Source: JAIBAI01 sp044238875
Lineage (GTDB): Bacteria > Bacteroidota > Bacteroidia > M30B66
Direction: 5' to 3'
DNA: 32,967 bases
NCBI GenBank assembly: GCA_044238875.1
Contig: JBIICM010000007.1
Location: forward strand, 1 to 32,967
Part shown: positions 15,179-25,093 of the stretch, piece after piece
Position numbering within the stretch: position 1 is the first letter of the stretch
Layout of the letters: each line of letters starts with the position of its first letter
Notes under the pieces: model-generated
The model's database searches: none
Told to the model about the DNA's origin: nothing
Seen by the model: the letters and a program-made list of their open reading frames with translations, nothing else
Position numbers and translations under genes: made by a program

Positions 15179-15889
15179 TCAATTCAAGGCAATACCCACA
15201 ATAAATCCGTACCATGGTTTGTTGTGGTAAATCCAAATCTTCCGGTCGCTGTTCATCAGATAATCCAGTCCGATGCCAAGGCCAAAGCTCGCAAACTCTG
15301 ATTCAATGAACGCAGCCAGTCCACTTTGAATGATCAGTCCGTTGTATTCATTGCCAGTCATGTTTTGCGTTGTAAAAGAGTTGATTACCGTAGTGCCCGG
15401 ACCGGCAAAGAAACCGATATCAAAGCCACTGCTATTTAGTTTAGGGCTGAACCGACCCAGCTGGTTTTTACGGGTGGTTAAGCGGTAGCTGTCGAATCTC
15501 CAGCCCGTGTACAAAGCAAAGTTCAGGTCGGTATTTACTTGTGCGGGCATGTTGTTAGCCGGTGTTCTGAATTTCAGTAAAACAGAGGTAATATCAACAT
15601 CAAGACTTCTTTTCCTGAAAAGCAGGGGGGCTGACAAAGCCTGTGCTGTTTCATCAAGGCTGGCTGATGTCAGTAATTTCAATGTGTCGCGATCCGATAA
15701 CCGCTTGTAAATATCAATCTTATCGTTTCCGATATCAAGGTAAACATCCTGAGCCGGCATTCCGGCAGTTTTCAACCGGTAATTTCCGCTGTTAAAACCA
15801 TGAACAGATGCTTTTTCAATTGTGCTGCATGAATACTGAAGAACGAGCAATGCAAATAAGGCAATGATGAATGTGATACGCGTTAACAT
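15179..15889 (-). CDS. Probable outer membrane lipoprotein/beta-barrel of unknown function
   Basis: This 236-residue protein has an N-terminal hydrophobic segment ending LVLQYSCS, a plausible though non-canonical lipobox with Cys21 as the lipidated residue. The mature half contains amphipathic, glycine-rich strands (LNFALYTGWRFDSYRL, SGFDIGFFAGPG, LIIQSGLAAFIES, FASFGLGIGLDYLMN and FIVGIALN), suggesting an outer membrane or surface beta structure. It has its own promoter-like site and no co-directional neighbour close by. No named family is recognised. Confidence 0.7.
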   Translation of the reverse strand: MLTRITFIIALFALLVLQYSCSTIEKASVHGFNSGNYRLKTAGMPAQDVYLDIGNDKIDIYKRLSDRDTLKLLTSASLDETAQALSAPLLFRKRSLDVDITSVLLKFRTPANNMPAQVNTDLNFALYTGWRFDSYRLTTRKNQLGRFSPKLNSSGFDIGFFAGPGTTVINSFTTQNMTGNEYNGLIIQSGLAAFIESEFASFGLGIGLDYLMNSDRKIWIYHNKPWYGFIVGIALN

Positions 15890-15915
15890 ATTATTTTCTG
15901 TGCCTGTTTTTTGCC

Positions 15916-15945
15916 CGAATGTAGCTGATTTACGGTCTCCCCCAA
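15916..15945 (-). promoter_or_regulatory. Promoter of the lipoprotein gene
   Basis: The minus strand has TTG (15945-15943), a 19-base spacer and TACATTCG (15923-15916), one mismatch from TTG/TAnnTTTG. It leaves a leader of about 20 bases before the ATG at 15889. Confidence 0.55.
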
Positions 15946-16071
15946 AATGGTGAACAGAAGAGCTGTTTTTTTGAACACCTTGCTGATTTAACTGTTCTGA
16001 TTTTTACTGAAGATTGAATGTTTTACATTAGCACAATTTTTGATAAAAACGCGCCATAAATTTTTTTTCGC

Positions 16072-17550
16072 ATGCAGATCAGATCACTTATAATCACTGT
16101 TTTGACCATTTTTTCGGGACTTACAAACCTCCAGGCGAAAGGGTTTGAAATTAAGATTACAGTTAAAGGCCTGAGGGATTCAACCTGCCAGCTGGCCTAT
16201 TATTTTGGCGATAAACAATACCTTAAGGATTCAGCAAAGGCCGATGCAGCCGGAAGGCTGGTGTTTAAGGGGGATGAAGAACTTCCAGGAGGCATCTATC
16301 TGGCCGTTATGCCAAACAAGCGGTATTTTGAATTGATTATCGACAAGGAGCAGCATTTCTCGATGGAAACGGATACCGCTGATTTTGTTGGAGCCATGAA
16401 GGTAAAGGGTTCGGCCGATAATGAATTGTTTTATACCTATCTGCGCTGGATTACCGCAAAAGGCAAAGAGATGGAACTGCTGAAAAAAGAAGCGGAGGCT
16501 GCAAAAGATGACAAGGCCAAAACAACAGAAATCAGAAACAAGCAGATGGAGTTGGACAAAATAGTTAAAGCATACAGGCTCAAATTGATAGATGATCATC
16601 CCGATCGTTATCTGGCAAAAGTGCTGAAAGCTTCATCAGAACCTGAAATACCTGAACCACCCGTTATCAATGGAAAAAAAGATTCAACTTTTGCCTACAG
16701 GTATTACAAGGCTCATTTCTTTGATAACATTGATATGAAAGATGATCGCTTGCTGCGCTCTCCTGTGCTGGCCGGTAAAATAAAACAGTACATTGAGCGT
16801 ATGACGCTGCAGGTGCCTGATTCAATCAATAATTCTGCTGATTATGTTATCAGCCTCACAAATCCTGATGGCGATATATTCAAATACCTCGTGTATTACA
16901 TTACCAATACGTACGAAAAATCGCAGGTAATGGGCATGGAGGCTGTTTTTGTTTACATGGCAAAGAATTATTACCTAAGCGGGAAGGCTTATTGGATTGA
17001 TTCTACGCAGATGGAAAAAATATGTGACCGGGTGCATGCACTCGAGCCTTGTTTGATCGGACGCAGAGCCAATCCGATGGAGGGCATGCTCAAGGCTGAT
17101 TTCCATCCTGTTTCACTGAATAAAATAAAAAACACTTATACAATCGTCTATTTCTGGGATCCCAGCTGTGGCCATTGCCAGAAGGTAACGCCTAAACTCA
17201 AGGAATTCTATGATCAGCAGGCCAAAAAACTCGATCTTGAAGTGCTGGGTGTTTACATAGAAGCTGATACCACCGAATGGTTCAAATATATCCGCGAGAA
17301 GCAGCTCAACTGGATCAATGCCGCCGATCTACTGGGCAAATCGCAGTTCAGAAAATATTACGATATTTATTCAACTCCTGTGATTTATCTGCTCGACAAG
17401 GATAAGCGCATTATAGCAAAACGACTGGAAGTAGATCAGCTGGAAGATTTTATCGAGAACCACAAAAAGGGAAGAATTCCTGTGCCTGTAATACCTGAAA
17501 CGGTAAGCTTTCCCTGCAAAGGATCTGATCCTTCTAAAGAGAAACATTAG
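16072..17550 (+). CDS. Periplasmic thioredoxin-fold protein (DUF4369 / TlpA-like)
   Basis: This 492-residue protein begins with a signal peptide (first 22 residues, ending LQA), then a DUF4369-like beta domain (about 25-115: FEIKITVKGLRDSTCQLAYYFGDK ... GGIYLAVMPNKRYFELIID). A charged, lysine-rich coiled stretch follows (about 130-170), then a helical middle region of DUF5106 type, and a C-terminal TlpA-like thioredoxin domain (about 345-470). The redox motif is WDPSCGHCQKV (CGHC), and the cis-proline loop is YSTPVIYLLD. In Bacteroidota such proteins are thought to act in the periplasm as thiol-disulfide reductases or in cytochrome maturation; the partner is unknown. It is convergent with lysS, 21 bases apart. 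Confidence 0.9.
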   Translation: MQIRSLIITVLTIFSGLTNLQAKGFEIKITVKGLRDSTCQLAYYFGDKQYLKDSAKADAAGRLVFKGDEELPGGIYLAVMPNKRYFELIIDKEQHFSMETDTADFVGAMKVKGSADNELFYTYLRWITAKGKEMELLKKEAEAAKDDKAKTTEIRNKQMELDKIVKAYRLKLIDDHPDRYLAKVLKASSEPEIPEPPVINGKKDSTFAYRYYKAHFFDNIDMKDDRLLRSPVLAGKIKQYIERMTLQVPDSINNSADYVISLTNPDGDIFKYLVYYITNTYEKSQVMGMEAVFVYMAKNYYLSGKAYWIDSTQMEKICDRVHALEPCLIGRRANPMEGMLKADFHPVSLNKIKNTYTIVYFWDPSCGHCQKVTPKLKEFYDQQAKKLDLEVLGVYIEADTTEWFKYIREKQLNWINAADLLGKSQFRKYYDIYSTPVIYLLDKDKRIIAKRLEVDQLEDFIENHKKGRIPVPVIPETVSFPCKGSDPSKEKH

Positions 17551-17551
17551 G

Positions 17552-17570
17552 CGCTCAGCAGCGGTTTTTT
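17552..17570 (+). terminator. Weak terminator after the thioredoxin-fold gene
   Basis: CGCT (17552-17555) pairs with AGCG (17560-17563) across a 4-base loop and is followed by six T residues. The stem is only 4 bp, so termination may be inefficient, but the place, in the 21-base convergent gap before the lysS stop, is right. Confidence 0.35.
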
Positions 17571-17571
17571 A

Positions 17572-19089
17572 TCATTCAGACGACTGTTCAGGGCGCATCT
17601 GCGGGAAGAAGAGTACATCCTGAATAGATTTTGAATCTGTCATAATCATTGCCAGGCGGTCAATGCCGATTCCCAGACCGGCCGTTGGCGGCATGCCAAA
17701 TTCAATGGCGCGTAAGAAATCTTCATCCAGCACCATGGCTTCTTCGTCGCCCCTTTTGCCCAATTCAAGCTGTTCTTCGAAGCGCCTGCGCTGGTCAATC
17801 GGATCGTTAAGCTCAGAAAAGGCATTGCAAATCTCCTTGCCGTTGCAAATGCCTTCAAAGCGTTCAACCAGGCCAGGCTGGCTGCGGTGTTTTTTGGCAA
17901 GCGGCGACATCTCCACCGGATAATCTGTGATGAATGTTGGTTGTATCAGAAGGGGTTCGCACAAATCACCGAAAATGGCATCAATCAGCTTTCCCCTGCC
18001 CATAGATTTGTCAATCTCAACGCCCAGTTTACGTGCGGCATCGGCAATTTCTTCTTCGTTCATTGCTGATACATCAACACCTGTATAATAGCTGATGGCC
18101 TCATACATGCTCATGCGTCGCCAGGGGCGCTGGAAATTAATCAGATGCTCACCCACTTTAACTTCTGTGGTGCCGTGTATCTCTATTGCAGCCTTTTCAA
18201 TCATTTCCTCCACCAGTTCCATCATCCAGTGGTAATCTTTATAGGCAACATATAATTCAACCTGGGTAAATTCAGGATTGTGAAAGCGACTCATGCCTTC
18301 GTTGCGGAAATCCTTGGCAAACTCATAGACCCCGTCAAATCCGCCAACAATCAGTCTTTTCAGGTAAAGCTCATTGGCAATCCGCAAATAAAGCGTCATG
18401 TCGAGCGTATTGTGGTGCGTTTTGAACGGTCTTGCAGCGGCTCCTCCATAAATTGGCTGTAATACCGGGGTTTCTACCTCAAGGTAACCTTTTCCGTTCA
18501 GGTATTTGCGAATGGCATTGACCAACTGAGTTCGGCGGATGAAGGTCTCTTTCACATGCGGATTTACAATCAGATCAACATAACGCTGACGATAGCGCAT
18601 TTCAGGGTCAGAAAATGCATCAAAGATTTCGCCGTCTTTTTCTTTTACAACGGGCAGTGGCCGCAGCGACTTCGCCAGTACCTTGAGCGAGGTAGCATGA
18701 ATGGTAATTTCTCCGGTCTGGGTGGTAAATACAAATCCGGAAATACCAATAATATCGCCTATGTCAAGAAGTTTCTTGAAAACAACGTTGTAAAGTGTTT
18801 TGTCCTCCTCTTTGCAAATATCATCGCGACGTATGTAGATCTGAATCTTATCGGTAGCATCCTGCAGCACGGCAAACGAAGCGTTGCCCATAATCCGGCG
18901 GGTCATAATCCTGCCGGCAATGTGAACATGCTTGTAGTTAATTTTGTCAGATGCATAATTCCGGTGAATTTCACGGGCGGTAACATCTACCGGAAACAGT
19001 TCAGCCGGATAGGGGTCAATGCCGAGCCGGTATAATTCTTCCAGGCTTTCGCGGCGCTGGATTTCCAGTTCATTCAGTTTTTCACTCAT
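17572..19089 (-). CDS. lysS: Lysyl-tRNA synthetase, class II
   Basis: LysS charges tRNA-Lys with lysine in the cytosol. The 505-residue protein has the N-terminal OB-fold anticodon-binding domain (about 55-150, beginning HVHIAGRIMTRR), then the class II core: motif 1 around NAIRKYLNGKGYLEVETPVLQ, motif 2 FRNEGMSRFHNPEFT, and motif 3 GLGIGIDRLAM near the C terminus. Length is normal. It lies 59 bases downstream of mqnB in the same direction; the short gap holds a weak -7-like TAAATTGC but no clear promoter, so readthrough from dnaN-mqnB is plausible. Confidence 0.97.
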   Translation of the reverse strand: MSEKLNELEIQRRESLEELYRLGIDPYPAELFPVDVTAREIHRNYASDKINYKHVHIAGRIMTRRIMGNASFAVLQDATDKIQIYIRRDDICKEEDKTLYNVVFKKLLDIGDIIGISGFVFTTQTGEITIHATSLKVLAKSLRPLPVVKEKDGEIFDAFSDPEMRYRQRYVDLIVNPHVKETFIRRTQLVNAIRKYLNGKGYLEVETPVLQPIYGGAAARPFKTHHNTLDMTLYLRIANELYLKRLIVGGFDGVYEFAKDFRNEGMSRFHNPEFTQVELYVAYKDYHWMMELVEEMIEKAAIEIHGTTEVKVGEHLINFQRPWRRMSMYEAISYYTGVDVSAMNEEEIADAARKLGVEIDKSMGRGKLIDAIFGDLCEPLLIQPTFITDYPVEMSPLAKKHRSQPGLVERFEGICNGKEICNAFSELNDPIDQRRRFEEQLELGKRGDEEAMVLDEDFLRAIEFGMPPTAGLGIGIDRLAMIMTDSKSIQDVLFFPQMRPEQSSE

Positions 19090-19148
19090 AAATCAAAAAG
19101 CTGCGCAATTTAGGCATAATAGCCCATCAGTAAATAATAGTCCATTAT

Positions 19149-19823
19149 TCAGTAAAGCCGTTTGAGAAAATTATCACACAATGCAGCCACAGCATTCAGG
19201 GCTGCTTCAATCTGCCAGGCAGCTCTGTTTCTGGGTTCCACCCTGTTTGAAATACCCCTGAGCTGCATACAGGGTACACCTGAAAGTGTGGAAGCCATCA
19301 TCACCGCAGCACCTTCCTGACTTTCAACGGCCGCATGCGGGTATAAGCGTTTGAGTTTTTCAATGCCTGACTTACTGCCGTGAACACACTGAACAGTAAG
19401 TCCTTCAACCTGCGGGGTGCCCGCGGGAAGCATTTTCAGCGCATCAGACGGCGTTCTGATCAGGCCTTCTTCATAGGGTGGGGCATTGCGGCCGGCGAAC
19501 CCAAGATCAAATACCGATAAAAAGTTATCATGGTCTTCAGAACCTAACATGTAAAACTGATCTGCGCTTACTGCAAGGGCATCACCCGGTAAATAATCAG
19601 CATGAATGGCACCACCAATGCCCAGATTGATTACGAGTTGATAATTGTTTGTGGACAAAGCAACTCCGCAATGGTAGGCTGCCAAAGCAGGCCCTACGCC
19701 ACAAACAAGCGAAAAAATCCTGTGTCCGTATTTAGCAACAAAGCCGGTTTCGGGTGTTGATCCGGTAAACTGAAGGAAGTGGTTTAATTCAGTCTGCGTT
19801 GAACAAACCAGCAGAATATCCAC
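19149..19823 (-). CDS. mqnB: Futalosine hydrolase
   Basis: MqnB removes the base from futalosine to give dehypoxanthine futalosine in the alternative (futalosine) route to menaquinone. The 224-residue protein has the nucleoside-phosphorylase fold with NLGIGGAI, an early LVCSTQTE base region, VESQEGAAVMMAS (substrate-binding glutamates), and the C-terminal RGISNRVEPRNRAAWQIEAAL characteristic of MqnB rather than MTA/SAH nucleosidase. The start codon is GTG at 19823, 3 bases after the dnaN stop. The other mqn genes are not in the window. A general 5'-methylthioadenosine nucleosidase is the less likely alternative. Confidence 0.9.
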   Translation of the reverse strand: MDILLVCSTQTELNHFLQFTGSTPETGFVAKYGHRIFSLVCGVGPALAAYHCGVALSTNNYQLVINLGIGGAIHADYLPGDALAVSADQFYMLGSEDHDNFLSVFDLGFAGRNAPPYEEGLIRTPSDALKMLPAGTPQVEGLTVQCVHGSKSGIEKLKRLYPHAAVESQEGAAVMMASTLSGVPCMQLRGISNRVEPRNRAAWQIEAALNAVAALCDNFLKRLY

Positions 19824-19826
19824 GAA

Positions 19827-20951
19827 TTAACTATTAACCATCACCGGCATCACCAGCATGAGCAAATCCTCATCGGTGTCAGGGGTATCTGATTCAGGAA
19901 GTAAAATTCCCGGCCTGTTGGTAGCACTCAGGTTCAGGGTAATCCTTTCAGAATCAAGATTGCTCAGCATCTCGCTGATGAACTTTGAATTAAAAGCAAT
20001 TTCCATGTCTTCACCATTGTAACTGCAGGTAAGGCGTTCGGCAGCTGCCTTTGAATAATCAAGGTCTTCGGCGGTAAGCTGTAGTTCAGAGCCCTGAATG
20101 TTTAGCTTAACCTGATAGGTACTTTTGCTTGAAAAGAGAGCTACACGGCGGATGGAATTCATCAGGTCGTCGCGCTGAATACTAAGTACAAAGGGGCTTT
20201 CCTTTGGTATAACAGCTTCGTAATTCGGGTATTTACCTTCAATAAGCCGGCAAATTAGTTTTGTGTTGTCGAAAGCAAAAGAAGCATTTTTTGAATTGAA
20301 ACTGACAAGAACTTCAGAATCCGTGTAACCCAATAACTGTTTTAACAGATTCAGCGGTTTTTTGGGCAGTATAAATGCGGCTTCCGTTTCTGATTTCACA
20401 TCATTTCTGCGGTATCTGATAAGGCGGTGAGAGTCGGTGGCCACCATGGTGAGTGAGTCGTTGCCAATCTGCAAATAAACGCCCGACATCACCGGTCTTA
20501 TTTCATCATTACCGGTAGCAAAAATGGTTTTGTTGATGCCGTTGAACAATATTGAACCGTCAATTTTAAAATCATTGCCGTTTTCAATTTCTGGTATTCT
20601 AGGGAACTCAAGCGGGTTGTGCCCGTTAAGTTTGTATTTACCATAACCTGATGATATTTCGATGCCAAAGTTTTCACTGTTTACATCAAATGTAAGGGGC
20701 TGGTCAGGAAAACTTTTAAGGGTCTCGAGCAGCATTTTTCCGGGAATGGCAATTTTTCCAGTACTTTTTGATTCTACCTGCAAATGCAGGCTAACGGTAT
20801 TTTCGAGGTCAGAAGCATATACGGTAAGATCACTGCCTGCGATTACAAAAAGAAAGTCATCCAGTATGGGAAGACTGGTGCTGGATGTTAAAACACCTGA
20901 AATATTCTGTAGTTGCTTGAGAAGGGCACCGCTGGAAATGATAAACTTCAT
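19827..20951 (-). CDS. dnaN: DNA polymerase III beta sliding clamp
   Basis: DnaN forms the dimeric ring that tethers polymerase III to DNA. The 374-residue protein has three clamp domains, with IPGKMLLETLKSFPDQPL in domain 1, ATDSHRLIRYRR in domain 2, EGKYPNYEAVIPKE at the 2-3 junction, and the C-terminal LLMLVMPVMV peptide-binding-pocket end. Length is typical. It is not next to dnaA or recF here, and no DnaA-box cluster was noticed, so there is no sign of oriC. A TATATTTA -7-like element precedes it by about 20 bases. Confidence 0.97.
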   Translation of the reverse strand: MKFIISSGALLKQLQNISGVLTSSTSLPILDDFLFVIAGSDLTVYASDLENTVSLHLQVESKSTGKIAIPGKMLLETLKSFPDQPLTFDVNSENFGIEISSGYGKYKLNGHNPLEFPRIPEIENGNDFKIDGSILFNGINKTIFATGNDEIRPVMSGVYLQIGNDSLTMVATDSHRLIRYRRNDVKSETEAAFILPKKPLNLLKQLLGYTDSEVLVSFNSKNASFAFDNTKLICRLIEGKYPNYEAVIPKESPFVLSIQRDDLMNSIRRVALFSSKSTYQVKLNIQGSELQLTAEDLDYSKAAAERLTCSYNGEDMEIAFNSKFISEMLSNLDSERITLNLSATNRPGILLPESDTPDTDEDLLMLVMPVMVNS

Positions 20952-21074
20952 ATCGTATGTTTTTAGGGGCGTAAATATAGCGGTTTGAGGTGTTGAACTG
21001 AAAAAGCTTATTAACGCATCGTTAACACCTTTTCAACATTTTTAATCACCGATCCGGACTAAGCGAATTTATGA

Positions 21075-24000
21075 TCACTCGGTTTTTACCAGCTTAAGGT
21101 GTCGTTCTCCACGTTCATTGTTGATTCTAAGCAGGTAAATGCCAGCCGGCAGGTTGCCTGTGCTGAGTACCATCCGCTCGTTTTGAAAGCTGAAATTTGT
21201 TTTAACCATAGTACCGGCAAGGTTATAAAGCCCAATAAATGTTTTACTGCCGATGTGTTCAATGATCAGCTGCTCACTGAAAGGGTTGGGGTAGATCAGC
21301 GGGGTGTTTATTTCAGAAATACCTGTTGTGTTGCAACTGGTTTTAAAAGGGGGGGAAAAAGCAGCACATCCTTTTTCGTTAAACACCCTTACATTGTAAT
21401 TGCCGGGGCGGATGGCCTGAAGCTGCTGTTCATTGAACCCTTCAATCACCAAACCATTGTAGAACCATTCATAGGCGGAACCTTTTGTTGCAATAAGTAA
21501 ACAGGAATCTGTTTCTACACTGATTACCGGCTGAGGAGGTAGAGGATAAACAAAAAGTTTAACTGTACCTGAACCGGTGCATCCTTCGGCAGTAAGGATC
21601 TGAACTGTGTAGGTTGTGGTAGTGGTGGGACTGGCAATTACCGTATCTTTGATCAACGTGTTCAGACTGGGATGTTGGTTCCAGGCGTAGGAAGCGCCCC
21701 CTGTGGCAATCAGTTTGCTTGTGCTGCCCCTGCAGATGCTGTCGGGATTGGCGGTTACGGTTATCTGCGGTGAGGGATTTACCTTAATAAAAGCTTCTTT
21801 GATCAGGGTGTCCCTGCCGGCGCTGTTGCCTGCAATCAGTTTAACGGTGTAGTTTCCGGCTGTGCTATAGCTCACAATAGGCTGCTGAAGATCTGATGAA
21901 TCGGGACTTCCTCCTTCAAAATACCATTTTAAGAATGTAGGCTGATTGAGACTCTGGTTGGTGAATTGAATGGATTTACCTTCACATACCTGTTCGTTGC
22001 CTGTTGCTGAGAACCTTGCATCAGGCTTGAGATTGGCCGCCGTTCCGGTGATGCTGATGTTATCAAGAAAAATATTATTGCCCGTGTTATTGAAACCTTC
22101 AAACCTGATTCTTACACCGGTAAATCCAAGGTAGGCATTCAGGTTAATGGTTGAGCAGGCTGCCCAGCCGGTTGCCCCACACCAGTCGCTTGCCACCGTA
22201 GGGCTAAAGAAAAGTCCATTCGCGATGCGTGTTGAAAAAGTTTTGCTGCCTGTTTCAGCAAAAACTTTGAGTCTCTTCCAGCTGATTCCGCAATCGGTTG
22301 AAATGCTTACAATAAATGTATCAGAAGGAAACAAAATGCCGCGTGATGCATAGGCATGTCTGAAACTCAGACTGATCGCGCTGTAACCGCTGAAATTCAG
22401 GGCAGGCGTTATAAGGTAATCACGCTCGCCTTTTTGGGTATCCAGGTAATAGCTCAGTCTGGCCGATTTACTGCCCGGTGTAAGACCGGCGGTGGGTGCA
22501 ATTTCCCAGCCGAAAGCAGACCCGGGATTGATTACTGTCCAGCCATTGGTTAGGAAAGTGTTACTCTCAAAATTCTCGGTAAAAGGAAGCGCAAAACCCA
22601 GTTGATTCAGCACATTGAATTTGTAACTGATCTGGTTGTTTCCCGGGTAGGCATCAGGACAATTGCCATTCAGGCTATTTAAAACGGTAAATCTCAGGGT
22701 ATGGTCCCCGATAGAGGCCTGCATTTCCGGCAGGGTTATGATACTGTCTTTGCCCGGATGTATTTTGCCTTTAAAAGTAAACAACCTTGGAAACTGGTTG
22801 TCGAGCTGGTAGTTCACCGTAAATGAAAAAACTGTATCAGTTCCGTAATTAATCACCTGAAAACCTGGCGAGAAATTGCTGTTACAGGAAGTAACTTCAG
22901 GGCTGGTGACTTTTAAGATACCTACTTCACAAGTGGCCTTTCTTGCTGCAGCACAGGAAATTGCTTTTTCGGCATTGATCCTTCCGGCGCCAAGCTGACC
23001 AATAAGCGTTGAATTAAATGCATCAATATTATCGGCAGATCCGAGAATACATTTTTCTACATCTGAAGGCGATAGGGTTGAGTCATTCGAAAGAATCAGC
23101 GCCGCAAGGGCACTAACCAAAGGTGCTGCGAATGAAGTTCCGCTTTTGAACCCGTAATTATTGAAGGGAATGATTGATCTGATTTTGTCACCCGGAGCGG
23201 CAATATCAATCCAGCCGCCATAGTTTGATGAACCGGCTTTGGCATCCGTGCTGGTGGTGCTGGCTACACTGATTACACCGGTATAACCTGCGGGGTAATT
23301 AACCGCCGGAGTACCTGAATTTCCAGCTGCGGCAATAACAATGACACCTGCGTTTAATGCATTTGTAACAACGGATTGCGCTGTAAAAGAAACGCTTTCA
23401 CTGCCCCAGCTGATGTTGATTATATCTGCACCTTTTGAAACAGCCCAGGCGATACCTTCATAGCCTGCGGATGGTGCGCCGGGCTGCCCGTTCAGCGTAA
23501 TTTTTACAGGAATGATAGAAACGCCATGCGCGAGTGAGGCAATGCCGATCCCGTTATTTGTTTTTGCACCGATTATCCCTGCAACATGGGTGCCATGACT
23601 AAATGCTTCACTGGGTGGTTCAGGAGAATCAATGTTTTGCGCAACATCTCTTCCGGGCAGGCAAATGCCTTCAAGTTCAGGATGATTGGTTTGAACGGCA
23701 TCATCAATTACGGCTACTTTAACTGAGGCTCGCCCACCTCTTTGTTTATCCCAGGCCTGCTGAGCCCTGATTTTATAAAGATACCATTGTCCAGTACCCG
23801 AAGAGCTATTGCTACCGAGGTCGTTAGGGGTATAAAAGAAACGATCCTGCGGTATTTTTTCGGCATATTCAACGGCAGGATTGGCCACCAATGCCCTGAT
23901 CAGTTGGGCACTGTTCACTGAGGGATCAAAGTATACCCTGAAGGTTCTCCGCAATTCTTCTGATTCTGAAAAATAAAAACTGGCCTGAACTTTACTGATT

Positions 24001-24200
24001 TTGTAGGTCACTCTGTAAGGTCTGAATACTTCCATAACCTTATCAGAAGGTTTGTAGGTGATGTTGTTTGCATAAGGTTCTTTCAGCCGCACATACAACT
24101 GACCAGGGGTGTAAGCGTGATCCTGACCAAAAACTAATGAGGCCGGCAATATCCATAGCAGCAAAATTGCAATAACCTGAATTTGGAAAATTTTTCTCAT
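21075..24200 (-). CDS. Secreted subtilisin-like (S8) protease with PKD domain and T9SS tail
   Basis: This protein is 1041 residues from the ATG at 24200; an upstream start at 24230 would add 10 residues before the signal peptide MRKIFQIQVIAILLLW. The S8 catalytic domain (about 150-420) has Asp166 in VAVIDDA, His202 in SHGTHVAGIIGA, the oxyanion Asn294 in AAGNSG, and Ser356 in SGTSFAAPLVSALAAL. Downstream come a CARDB-like beta domain (about 440-530), a jelly-roll/adhesin-like domain (about 540-725), a PKD domain (about 735-815, with FTNQSLNQPTFLKWYF and AGNYTVKLIAGN), a second Ig-like domain, and a C-terminal type A sorting domain (IYPNPFSEQLII ... LPAGIYLLRI). It is exported by Sec, then by the type IX system to the surface or medium. 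It lies 26 bases after mvaB. Confidence 0.94.
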   Translation of the reverse strand: MRKIFQIQVIAILLLWILPASLVFGQDHAYTPGQLYVRLKEPYANNITYKPSDKVMEVFRPYRVTYKISKVQASFYFSESEELRRTFRVYFDPSVNSAQLIRALVANPAVEYAEKIPQDRFFYTPNDLGSNSSSGTGQWYLYKIRAQQAWDKQRGGRASVKVAVIDDAVQTNHPELEGICLPGRDVAQNIDSPEPPSEAFSHGTHVAGIIGAKTNNGIGIASLAHGVSIIPVKITLNGQPGAPSAGYEGIAWAVSKGADIINISWGSESVSFTAQSVVTNALNAGVIVIAAAGNSGTPAVNYPAGYTGVISVASTTSTDAKAGSSNYGGWIDIAAPGDKIRSIIPFNNYGFKSGTSFAAPLVSALAALILSNDSTLSPSDVEKCILGSADNIDAFNSTLIGQLGAGRINAEKAISCAAARKATCEVGILKVTSPEVTSCNSNFSPGFQVINYGTDTVFSFTVNYQLDNQFPRLFTFKGKIHPGKDSIITLPEMQASIGDHTLRFTVLNSLNGNCPDAYPGNNQISYKFNVLNQLGFALPFTENFESNTFLTNGWTVINPGSAFGWEIAPTAGLTPGSKSARLSYYLDTQKGERDYLITPALNFSGYSAISLSFRHAYASRGILFPSDTFIVSISTDCGISWKRLKVFAETGSKTFSTRIANGLFFSPTVASDWCGATGWAACSTINLNAYLGFTGVRIRFEGFNNTGNNIFLDNISITGTAANLKPDARFSATGNEQVCEGKSIQFTNQSLNQPTFLKWYFEGGSPDSSDLQQPIVSYSTAGNYTVKLIAGNSAGRDTLIKEAFIKVNPSPQITVTANPDSICRGSTSKLIATGGASYAWNQHPSLNTLIKDTVIASPTTTTTYTVQILTAEGCTGSGTVKLFVYPLPPQPVISVETDSCLLIATKGSAYEWFYNGLVIEGFNEQQLQAIRPGNYNVRVFNEKGCAAFSPPFKTSCNTTGISEINTPLIYPNPFSEQLIIEHIGSKTFIGLYNLAGTMVKTNFSFQNERMVLSTGNLPAGIYLLRINNERGERHLKLVKTE

Positions 24201-24226
24201 CGTTACTAAATTACGAAAAAAGCATT

Positions 24227-25093
24227 TCAATGATACTTGTTAAACAGTAAATGTGCTGAATCTGTTGCCAATTTCAACGCTTTTTCATCCAGCCGATTTA
24301 CGGCGAGGTTTTTTAGTGCTGCCAGCAGCAGTTCAGTATCCATATTGCCGGTAAGTTTGTCTTCAGCCATGGGGCACCCACCGAAACCTTTCAGCGCGGT
24401 GTCAAAACTGCGGCATCCTGCCTTCCAGGCTGCCAGGGCTTTTTTTTCAACATCTTCGGGTCTTGCATGCAAATGGGCTGAGAATTCCACTTCGGGCATA
24501 GCGGGTAATAGGGCCGTAAAAAGGCTGCTAATGCTTGCAACATCTGAGATGCCGGTTGTATCGGCCAGTGCAATATGTTTGACACCTCTTTCTGAAAGTC
24601 TGGCAGCCCATTCCATAACCAGTTCCGGAGACCATGGGTCACCATAAGGATTTCCAAAAGCCATCGAAAGATAAACCTGAAGTTTTTTTCCGGCATTCAG
24701 GCAAATGTTACTGATTTCATCAAGCCTTTCAAGGCTTTCGGCCAAACCGGCCTGGGTGTTTCTTAGCTGAAAAGTTTCAGAAACAGAAAAAGGATAGCCA
24801 AGAAAACTTACTGCCTCACAGGCAGCGGCATCTTCAGCCCCCCGTTTATTGGCAATGATGGCCAGTAGCGCTGAACTGCTTCCTGTAAGATCAAGACGGC
24901 TGAAGACCTCTTTTGTATCGGCCATCTGTGGAATGGCTTTTTGGGAAACAAAGCTGCCTGCGTCAATCCTGTCGAAACCCACGCGCAGCAGGCTGTTGAG
25001 GTATTTTGCTTTTTCCGCAGTCGGTATTTGTGACCTTATGCCCTGCATGGCATCGCGCGGACATTCAGTTATATGGAGATGATCAGGTTTCAT
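24227..25093 (-). CDS. mvaB: Hydroxymethylglutaryl-CoA lyase
   Basis: The enzyme splits HMG-CoA into acetyl-CoA and acetoacetate at the end of leucine breakdown. The 288-residue protein is a TIM barrel of the HMGL-like family with ECPRDAMQG near residue 10 (catalytic Arg-Asp), DAGSFVSQKAIPQMADT, the AHLHARP metal site, and the HMG-CoA lyase signature GFGGCPMA with its catalytic cysteine. Length is normal. Its ATG overlaps the pyrD stop by 4 bases. Related 2-isopropylmalate synthases lack the GGCP motif, so the assignment is firm. Other leucine catabolism genes are absent from the window. Confidence 0.92.
   Translation of the reverse strand: MKPDHLHITECPRDAMQGIRSQIPTAEKAKYLNSLLRVGFDRIDAGSFVSQKAIPQMADTKEVFSRLDLTGSSSALLAIIANKRGAEDAAACEAVSFLGYPFSVSETFQLRNTQAGLAESLERLDEISNICLNAGKKLQVYLSMAFGNPYGDPWSPELVMEWAARLSERGVKHIALADTTGISDVASISSLFTALLPAMPEVEFSAHLHARPEDVEKKALAAWKAGCRSFDTALKGFGGCPMAEDKLTGNMDTELLLAALKNLAVNRLDEKALKLATDSAHLLFNKYH

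Noticed and set aside
19827..20951. dnaN as a marker of the replication origin
   Set aside because: There is no dnaA, recF, gyrB or DnaA-box cluster nearby, and dnaN is commonly separated from oriC in this phylum.
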